DNA from: JAYXXU01 sp037969155 | Lineage (GTDB): Bacteria; Pseudomonadota; Gammaproteobacteria; Pseudomonadales; Moraxellaceae | DNA length: 39,640 bases | NCBI GenBank assembly: GCA_037969155.1 | Contig: JBBKWW010000095.1 | Coordinates: 1 to 39,640 of the forward strand | Direction: 5' to 3' | Shown here: in pieces, positions 34,315 to 39,640 of the stretch | How the letters are laid out: each line of letters opens with the position of its first letter | How positions within the stretch are numbered: the first letter of the stretch is position 1 | The notes under the pieces: generated by a model | What the model was told of the DNA's origin: nothing | Databases searched by the model: none | Seen by the model: the letters and a program-made list of their open reading frames with translations, nothing else | Translations under genes and position numbers: made by a program

Positions 34315-34860
34315 TTACTGGTCTTGATAGATCAGATTGGCCTTATCAATATTATCCGCATCAATGTGTAATACCAGACCTTCAAAGGTGAGGGTTAAAC
34401 CATCTTCACGCACCGCATCGAGTACGCCATTGAGTTTACGCCGATTCTCCACCGGAGAGATCAGCCGTAACGCAACCGTTTGTCCGACATAGCCGCTCAT
34501 TTGCGACAAGATAAAAAATGGGCGATCCCAACCTGGCGAGGACACTTCCAAGGCATATTCATCAGCAATCGGATCATGTACATCCAAAACGCCGCTGACT
34601 TGGTGGGTAACATTGACACAATCTTGCACACCAATCCCTTTGCCGACCAGCTCGTCACTGCTCGAGTCATCATCACTTAACGAATCAGTAGGCTGATCCG
34701 TCGATGCGACGAGATTGCTCTCTGACCGATCGATATAGATCCGTAACAGTGAACGACGACCTTGCGGTACAAACTCGATGCCCCACAGCTCGACGCCACA
34801 GGCAGCAACAGCAGGTGCAATTAAGGCTTGGAGGGATTGCGTTTTTGGTGATTGCTTCAT
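34315..34860 (-). CDS. rimP: Ribosome maturation factor RimP
   Basis: A 181-residue protein needed for 30S assembly. ACGVELWGIEFVPQGRRSLLRIYID (about 20-44), VNVTHQVSGVLDVHDPIADEYALEVSSPGWDRPFF and the C-terminal SH3-like part are clear. Between the first strand-rich part and the conserved HQVS block sits an extra Ser/Asp-rich loop of about 30 residues (ESNLVASTDQPTDSLSDDDS...), longer than in E. coli (about 150 residues); I recall a similar insertion in Acinetobacter RimP. The ATG at 34860 has no good Shine-Dalgarno. Confidence 0.93.
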   Translation of the reverse strand: MKQSPKTQSLQALIAPAVAACGVELWGIEFVPQGRRSLLRIYIDRSESNLVASTDQPTDSLSDDDSSSDELVGKGIGVQDCVNVTHQVSGVLDVHDPIADEYALEVSSPGWDRPFFILSQMSGYVGQTVALRLISPVENRRKLNGVLDAVREDGLTLTFEGLVLHIDADNIDKANLIYQDQ

Positions 34861-34980
34861 GGGTTATCTATCAACCGGTCGGGTATGTCGGACGATCACA
34901 CGGAACGTCCGCCTGATTTCCCCATGTCTGCATTCAGATCAGGAAGGCATTCCCCAGTCAATCGGGCGAACGTTAAAACG

Positions 34981-35002
34981 AAAAATGGGCGATATCGCCC
35001 AT
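34981..35002 (-). terminator. Second hairpin in the fMet-rimP leader (possible attenuator)
   Basis: An 18-base perfect palindrome ATGGGCGATATCGCCCAT (34985-35002) is followed on the minus strand by a T-run (plus A-run 34981-34985). It lies between the tRNA terminator and rimP. Confidence 0.55.
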
Positions 35003-35055
35003 GTTTGTGATGGCATCATGTCGTGCAAAAAGACACTGACATGACTACCATCTAC

Positions 35056-35078
35056 AAAAAAGCCCACAAACGTGGGCT
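35056..35078 (-). terminator. Terminator of tRNA-fMet
   Basis: On the minus strand GCCCAC pairs with GTGGGC (arms 35062-35067 and 35072-35077) around a four-base loop, followed by six T residues (plus 35056-35061). It is 14 bases after the tRNA 3' end. Confidence 0.75.
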
Positions 35079-35091
35079 CCTTCGTAAAATA

Positions 35092-35168
<77 letters not shown>

Positions 35169-35181
35169 TCAACAGGACGAC

Positions 35182-35211
35182 AATATAGACGACCTTATCA
35201 TTGCTTGTCAA
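35182..35211 (-). promoter_or_regulatory. Strong promoter of tRNA-fMet and the rimP-nusA-infB-rbfA genes
   Basis: On the minus strand TTGACA (35211-35206), an 18-base spacer and TATATT (35187-35182), followed by a GC-rich discriminator. The predicted start is about seven bases before the tRNA 5' end. Confidence 0.75.
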
Positions 35212-35297
35212 GCTAATCTTGACTCAAAACCAAACAAATATTGAAATAACGATTTGTTTAGCGATTTTGACTGATATTGCTGATCACAATATCAACT

Positions 35298-35382
35298 TGG
35301 TGCGAGAGGGGGGACTTGAACCCCCACAGCATAAGCCACTACCACCTCAAGGTAGCGTGTCTACCAATTCCACCACTCCCGC
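35298..35382 (-). tRNA. tRNA-Leu (anticodon GAG)
   Basis: An 85-base class II tRNA on the minus strand. Acceptor GCGGGAG/CTCTCGC with one G-U pair, discriminator A and encoded CCA; D-arm TGGTGGAATTGGTAGACAC; anticodon arm CTACC-TTGAGGT-GGTAG with anticodon GAG; T-loop TTCAAGT. It begins 45 bases after the secG stop on the same strand and may be cotranscribed with it. Confidence 0.97.
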
Positions 35383-35427
35383 ACAGCAGGTCGCCATTCT
35401 ACGGAATCCTTGAATGAAAAGGAAGCC

Positions 35428-35865
35428 TTAATTTTCAGGCAATGTTTTAATTGCGTCGGCGATCTGAGTTGCAGGCGTTGCATCGACTACTGTTGCGGCT
35501 GTGCCTACTTCTACGTCTGGAGCAGTACGTTCTGGGCTGGCCACTGGCGGTGTGATGTTTTCGGTCAATGGGCGTGGAGTCACCGGCTGGGTCACCGGTG
35601 CTTGCGCAGTCGGCAGACTCAATAGCTCAGTGGCTTGACGCTTGGCAATCACCGCCAGCCCTAAGCTGGTTAAAAAGAAAATTGCGGTCAGCACCGCAGT
35701 CGAACGGGTCAAAAAATTGGCAGAACCGGCTGCACCAAACACCGTGGCTGCACCACCACCACCAAATGTTGCACCTGCATCGGCACCTTTGCCCTGCTGC
35801 ACCAAGATGAGGCCGGTCATGCCTAGTGCGACTAAAATATGGATCACCAGCACTAGCGTTTCCAC
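35428..35865 (-). CDS. secG: Protein-export membrane protein SecG
   Basis: A 145-residue subunit of the SecYEG translocon with two membrane helices: residues 1-22 (METLVLVIHILVALGMTGLILVQ) and about 52-75 (RSTAVLTAIFFLTSLGLAVIA), joined by the Gly-rich loop QGKGADAGATFGGGGAATVFGAAGSANFLTR that is typical of SecG. The last 65 residues are a Thr/Pro/Ala-rich, acidic tail longer than in E. coli. The start codon is GTG at 35865, with AGGAG about seven bases upstream. It is 32 bases downstream of tpiA. Confidence 0.93.
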   Translation of the reverse strand: METLVLVIHILVALGMTGLILVQQGKGADAGATFGGGGAATVFGAAGSANFLTRSTAVLTAIFFLTSLGLAVIAKRQATELLSLPTAQAPVTQPVTPRPLTENITPPVASPERTAPDVEVGTAATVVDATPATQIADAIKTLPEN

Positions 35866-35897
35866 AGACTCTCTCCTGTTGATTGTTTAGGTTGCGA

Positions 35898-36680
35898 CTA
35901 CTGCGCAAAGGCGTGGGCAATCGCCAAAAATGACGCTGCATCTAGTGCAGCACCGCCGACCAATGCCCCATCAATATCCGGACAGGCAGCAAGCGACGCG
36001 GCATTATCCGGTTTTACGCTGCCGCCGTAAAGTATTAGCGTATTTTCTAGACGAGTATCGTATGCACGCAGATGAGCACGCATCGCGGCATGCATCTGTT
36101 GCGCATCGGCTGGACTTGCTGTTCGCCCAGTGCCAATCGCCCACACCGGCTCATAAGCCAGCATGACTTGTGATGACCAAATCAACGGATCAATCTGCCC
36201 CAATTGCGCCTGCAACTGTGCCAGCACCACCGCTTCGGCTTGGCCAGCATCACGCTCTACCAACTGCTCACCGACACACAGCAGCACCGTGAGTCCAGCG
36301 TTTAAGACCGTAGCGATTTTTTGGGATAGTGTTTGTTCAGACTCTGCGTGATAACTACGCCGCTCCGAATGCCCCACCAAAACCAGCGACACGCCAGCAT
36401 CTTTGAGTAACTCGGCCGAGATATCACCCGTAAACGCACCCGTACCGCTTTGAACTGACACATCTTGGGCCGTTAAAGACAGCGCAGATTTCTGCTCCGA
36501 TAGCAATTGCTGCACTCGAGCCAAATGTAGCGCACTAGGACTCAGCGCCAACTGACAAGAGAGCTGTACGGACTGCGCGGCAATATCCGAGGCCAGAGCA
36601 GTGGCCTGACTCAGCGTTGCAGGATTCATTTTCCAATTACCAATCACCCAACGCGCTCGTTGTGGTTTACCATCACTCAT
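35898..36680 (-). CDS. tpiA: Triosephosphate isomerase
   Basis: A 260-residue glycolytic TIM barrel that interconverts dihydroxyacetone phosphate and glyceraldehyde 3-phosphate. Catalytic motifs are complete: the Lys in VIGNWKMN (Lys17), His in LVGHSERR, Glu in LAYEPVWAIGTG, and the phosphate loop LYGGSVKP. Two starts are possible, GTG at 36692 and ATG at 36680; I prefer the ATG. secG follows directly, as in other Moraxellaceae. Confidence 0.96.
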   Translation of the reverse strand: MSDGKPQRARWVIGNWKMNPATLSQATALASDIAAQSVQLSCQLALSPSALHLARVQQLLSEQKSALSLTAQDVSVQSGTGAFTGDISAELLKDAGVSLVLVGHSERRSYHAESEQTLSQKIATVLNAGLTVLLCVGEQLVERDAGQAEAVVLAQLQAQLGQIDPLIWSSQVMLAYEPVWAIGTGRTASPADAQQMHAAMRAHLRAYDTRLENTLILYGGSVKPDNAASLAACPDIDGALVGGAALDAASFLAIAHAFAQ

Positions 36681-36770
36681 AAAATTTGCCACTCATTACG
36701 CTTAAATTCAATGAAAACTCGGGCAATTCTAGCGTAAAATCACCCAGACAATGGAATAGATCATTTAGCC

Positions 36771-37181
36771 ATGCACAATAAAATCATTAACACGCTAATC
36801 TGTCTGCTGATTACATGGATTGGTGCGACACACGCCCAACCCGTTAAGCAATGGCAAGACCGCAATGGCGAATGGCATTTTGGTGATCCACATGCCGCAC
36901 CGACTCGTGGCAGCAGCGATGTGAGAATTCAACAGCCAATTAATGTCATCACCAACGACCAGCCGCTGCCACACTATACGGTTAATAACAACATCACCCA
37001 CCCCACCACCACTCGACGACGATCACCAGCAGCACAGCCACAACAGCGACGCAGCAAAGCCGACTGTGCAAGCCTGCGAGAATCGCTTAGACTAAGCGCA
37101 GCCCGCCCACAGCAACAGCGGCAACAACAATATGAGCGTGAATGTGTCATCGGAGTCTACTATGCTGACAGCCACCAGTGA
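36771..37181 (+). CDS. DUF4124-domain secreted protein
   Basis: A 136-residue protein with a signal peptide (LICLLITWIGATHA, likely cleavage near residue 22) followed by a DUF4124 motif (VKQWQDRNGEWHFGDPHAA), then a linker rich in Pro, Thr, Gln and Arg and a final Cys-containing segment. DUF4124 proteins are common in proteobacteria and their function is not established. The gene is divergent from tpiA and its 3' end overlaps the next gene by 20 bases. Confidence 0.75.
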   Translation: MHNKIINTLICLLITWIGATHAQPVKQWQDRNGEWHFGDPHAAPTRGSSDVRIQQPINVITNDQPLPHYTVNNNITHPTTTRRRSPAAQPQQRRSKADCASLRESLRLSAARPQQQRQQQYERECVIGVYYADSHQ

Positions 37182-37431
37182 CTTGCCATTGATCATGCCA
37201 TCTACCGGTCGCTATCGACACTACAAAGGTCAATACTACCAGCTGATTAGCCTTGCAAAACACAGTGAGTCGGGCGAACAACTGGCGATATATCGCTGTT
37301 TATATGGCGACTTTTCGATTTGGGCACGTCCACTCTGCATGTTTTTAGAAAATGTCTGTTTGCCTGATGGGCGAATTGTGCCAAGATTCCAAATGATCGA
37401 CGCGGACAAACCGGCTACAACTGCTGTGTAG
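37162..37431 (+). CDS. DUF1653 family small protein
   Basis: An 89-residue protein. GRYRHYKGQYYQLISLAKHSESGEQLAIYRCLYGDFSIWARPLCMFLENV matches DUF1653, a compact domain of unknown function. The ATG at 37162 is chosen because CGGAG lies about eight bases upstream; an earlier in-frame ATG at 37132 has no ribosome site. It overlaps the end of the DUF4124 gene by 20 bases in another frame, which suggests coupled translation. Confidence 0.8.
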   Translation: MLTATSDLPLIMPSTGRYRHYKGQYYQLISLAKHSESGEQLAIYRCLYGDFSIWARPLCMFLENVCLPDGRIVPRFQMIDADKPATTAV

Positions 37432-37432
37432 A

Positions 37433-37461
37433 TTGTGTGCAGCGCGCCACTCGGGTATAGT
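37433..37461 (+). promoter_or_regulatory. Candidate pilB promoter
   Basis: TTGTGT (37433-37438), a 17-base spacer and TATAGT (37456-37461); the -10 is 5/6 but the -35 is poor. The start would be about 65 bases before the pilB ATG. A second TATAGT at 37498-37503 has no matching -35. Confidence 0.4.
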
Positions 37462-37531
37462 CTCAATGACTCACGGAATTGAGTGTAAACAATAGCTTAT
37501 AGTGTGACCTAGCGCACATTATGGAGGCAAT

Positions 37532-39235
37532 ATGTCTGGACAAGTGACATCGTTTGGTGGCTTAGCACGTCAGCTCGTGAATGAAGGCTTGGTATCATCC
37601 GACGCCATGCAAAAAGCCTTGACCGAGTCACAACGAGATAAAACCTCTCTGGTCACCTACTTGGTCAGTAATAAACTGGCCAATGCGGGCAAAATTGCCT
37701 GGCTAATTGCGCGTGAATTTGGCGATCCTTTGTTTGATCTGGATAGTATTGATCAAGGCACCATCCCGAAAGATTTAATCGACGAAAAAGTCGTACGACA
37801 ATTCAATGTGCTACCGATTTTCAATCGAGGCACGCGCTTATTTGTCGCCATGAGTGATCCGAGTCGGGTCGATGCGATTGATGCCATTCGATTTGGCAGT
37901 AAGCTCTCGGTCGAAACCGTGGTGGTCGAAGATGACAAGCTGAGCAAGCTGATTGAGCGCACCTATGACAGTGGCGGCAGCGATTTTGCTGGCTTCGATG
38001 GCGACATGGACGATATCGAAGTTGATACCCAAAGAACTACCGAGGATACCGATGATGGCACTGGTGCAGAAGAAGCGCCAATTGTCAAATTTGTCAATAA
38101 GCTATTGATCGATGCAATTCGTATGGGGGCATCAGACTTACATTTTGAACCCTATGAAAAATCCTATCGGGTGCGCTATCGGGTCGACGGCGTGATGCGT
38201 GAAGCCGCACGGCCACCGGTGCAACTGGCGGGCAAACTCGCCGCCCGTTTAAAAGTCATGTCACAAATGGATATCTCTGAACGCCGCCTGCCACAAGATG
38301 GCCGGATTAAACTCAAAATCTCTAAAACCAAAGCGATTGATTTTCGGGTCAGCTCTATGCCAACGCTGTTTGGCGAAAAATTAGTGCTGCGGATTCTCGA
38401 TCCATCGAGTGCGATGCTGGGAATCGAGGCACTGGGCTATGAGCCAGAACAAAAAAAACTATTTATGGATGCCCTAGACAAACCGCAAGGCATGTTATTG
38501 ATCACAGGACCGACTGGCTCGGGTAAAACCGTGTCGTTGTATACCGGTTTAAACATCTTAAACACAGTCGAAAATAATATTTCTACCGCAGAAGATCCGG
38601 TCGAGATCAACCTTGAAGGCATCAATCAGGTTAACGTGATTCCCAAGGTCGGCCTGACCTTCTCCGTGGCACTCAAAGCCTTCCTGCGGCAAGATCCTGA
38701 CATTATCATGGTCGGTGAAATCCGTGACCTCGAAACCGCAGAGATTGCCGTGAAGGCTGCGCAAACCGGTCACATGGTCATGTCAACGCTGCACACCAAC
38801 AGTGCCCCAGAAACGCTGACCCGGCTACGCAACATGGGTGTTCCTTCATTTAACATCGCCACCTCAGTCAATTTGGTCATTGCACAACGACTGGCACGTC
38901 GCCTATGTGGTCAATGCAAAACCGTCGTCGAGGTTCCTGATCACAGCTTAAAAGAACTCGGCTTTACTGACGAAGATTTGGCGCAAGGTTTTACCATCTA
39001 TCAAGCGGTGGGCTGTAGCGAATGCCGAGATGGCTATAAAGGCCGTGTGGGCATTTATGAAGTGATGCGAGTTAATCCAGAAATCGCCAGAATTATCATG
39101 GAAGATGGCAATGCCATTCAAATTGCCGATGCCTCACAGCGCGCAGGGTTTGATAACCTGCGTCGCTCCGGATTGAAGAAGGTGATGCAAGGTCTCACTA
39201 GTCTTCAAGAAATCAACCGCGTCACCAGCGAATAA
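37532..39235 (+). CDS. pilB: Type IV pilus assembly ATPase PilB
   Basis: A 567-residue hexameric ATPase that drives pilus extension. An N-terminal MshEN-like domain (about 1-150) precedes the ATPase core: Walker A GPTGSGKT at 326-333, the Asp box (ISTAEDPVEINLEGINQVNV), Walker B DPDIIMVGEIRD near 388-399, and the His box (AAQTGHMVMSTLHTNSAPETLTRL). A tetracysteine zinc site is present (Cys459, Cys462, Cys495, Cys498). GGAGG lies five bases before the ATG. pilC follows 15 bases after the stop. Confidence 0.96.
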   Translation: MSGQVTSFGGLARQLVNEGLVSSDAMQKALTESQRDKTSLVTYLVSNKLANAGKIAWLIAREFGDPLFDLDSIDQGTIPKDLIDEKVVRQFNVLPIFNRGTRLFVAMSDPSRVDAIDAIRFGSKLSVETVVVEDDKLSKLIERTYDSGGSDFAGFDGDMDDIEVDTQRTTEDTDDGTGAEEAPIVKFVNKLLIDAIRMGASDLHFEPYEKSYRVRYRVDGVMREAARPPVQLAGKLAARLKVMSQMDISERRLPQDGRIKLKISKTKAIDFRVSSMPTLFGEKLVLRILDPSSAMLGIEALGYEPEQKKLFMDALDKPQGMLLITGPTGSGKTVSLYTGLNILNTVENNISTAEDPVEINLEGINQVNVIPKVGLTFSVALKAFLRQDPDIIMVGEIRDLETAEIAVKAAQTGHMVMSTLHTNSAPETLTRLRNMGVPSFNIATSVNLVIAQRLARRLCGQCKTVVEVPDHSLKELGFTDEDLAQGFTIYQAVGCSECRDGYKGRVGIYEVMRVNPEIARIIMEDGNAIQIADASQRAGFDNLRRSGLKKVMQGLTSLQEINRVTSE

Positions 39236-39250
39236 GCAAAGAGAACCAAC

Positions 39251-39640
39251 ATGGCCGCAAAAAAAGCTGAAATGATCCCCAACTTCGCGTACGAAGGCAC
39301 TAATCGACGTGGACAAAAAGTCAAGGGAGAAGTCCCCAGTAAAAACATGGCACTGGCCAAGGCACAGCTGCGTAAACAAGGTATTCAGGTCACTAAGATT
39401 CATAAAAAATCTAAAAACCTGCTGGAAGGTCTGAGCAAAAAGAAGATTGGCGCATTGGACATTGCGATTTTTACTCGCCAATTAGCCACCATGATGAAAG
39501 CCGGTGTGCCTTTGGTGCAATCGTTCGAAATCGTTGCCGAGGGTCTAGATAATCCGTCGATGCGTGAAGTCGTGTTAGGCATTAAAGGTGAGGTCGAAAA
39601 TGGCAACAGTTTTGCTGGCTCACTGACCAAGTATCCACAG
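39251..39640 (+). CDS. pilC: Type IV pilus inner-membrane platform protein PilC, 3' end missing
   Basis: The first 130 codons, open to the end of the window. The protein begins MAAKKAEMIPNFAYEGTNRRGQKVKGEV and continues with the first T2SSF domain (LDIAIFTRQLATMMKAGVPLVQSFEIVAEGLDNPSM). PilC is the membrane platform on which PilB acts to extend the pilus. A start 15 bases after pilB suggests cotranscription. Confidence 0.92.
   Translation, partial: MAAKKAEMIPNFAYEGTNRRGQKVKGEVPSKNMALAKAQLRKQGIQVTKIHKKSKNLLEGLSKKKIGALDIAIFTRQLATMMKAGVPLVQSFEIVAEGLDNPSMREVVLGIKGEVENGNSFAGSLTKYPQ

Overview
The window is a continuous piece of a gammaproteobacterial chromosome, most likely from the family Moraxellaceae (an Acinetobacter/Alkanindiges relative with a GC content near 50 percent by eye). 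The gene order tpiA-secG-tRNA-Leu(GAG)-tRNA-fMet-rimP-nusA-infB-rbfA, an acidic insert in RimP of the kind I recall from Acinetobacter, a TatT/AdeT-type/TRAP gene set next to pnp, and a pilB-pilC pair all point that way. I cannot name the genus. There is no phage, integron, CRISPR array or complete insertion sequence; this is mostly housekeeping chromosome with a few accessory insertions.

Layout. 1-5.7 kb (+): the 3' end of a GacS/BarA-type hybrid sensor kinase, then a tight four-gene run (crotonase, tartronate-semialdehyde-reductase-like enzyme, hydroxypyruvate isomerase, membrane-anchored glutaredoxin). 5.7-8.2 kb (-): a palindromic MITE-like element at the stop codon of an RDD membrane protein, tRNA-Arg(ACG), tRNA-Ser(GCU), two paralogous small lipoproteins, and tRNA-Leu(CAG) with a clear promoter and terminator. 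8.3-14.8 kb (+): rnr, prlC, yheV, an anchored coiled-coil protein and an EamA exporter. 14.8-20.2 kb (-): a TRAP-like gene set made of a TatT lipoprotein, an AdeT1/2-type solute-binding protein, a rhombosortase and a fused large permease. 20.4-25.4 kb (-): pnp, rpsO and truB, with a serine hydrolase (+) placed between rpsO and truB. 25.6-29.5 kb: an accessory block (molybdopterin oxidoreductase, LprI-like protein, DUF1499 lipoprotein, a possible 41-residue ORF, and a BrnT/BrnA toxin-antitoxin pair). 29.6-36.7 kb (-): rbfA-infB-nusA-rimP-tRNA-fMet, tRNA-Leu(GAG), secG, tpiA. 36.8-39.6 kb (+): DUF4124 and DUF1653 small proteins, then pilB and the 5' end of pilC.

How the genes relate. The minus-strand core is a dispersed version of the classical metY-rimP-nusA-infB-rbfA-truB-rpsO-pnp transcription/translation cluster; all members keep the same orientation but are separated by two insertions. 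The pnp leader contains a long imperfect hairpin where Escherichia coli has its RNase III autoregulation site. The most interesting accessory features are the TRAP/AdeT/TatT/rhombosortase set, the compact BrnTA control region (terminator, -35, palindrome over the -10, and a predicted start exactly on the ATG, meaning a leaderless mRNA), and the two paralogous lipoproteins with a shared 30-residue motif of unknown function.
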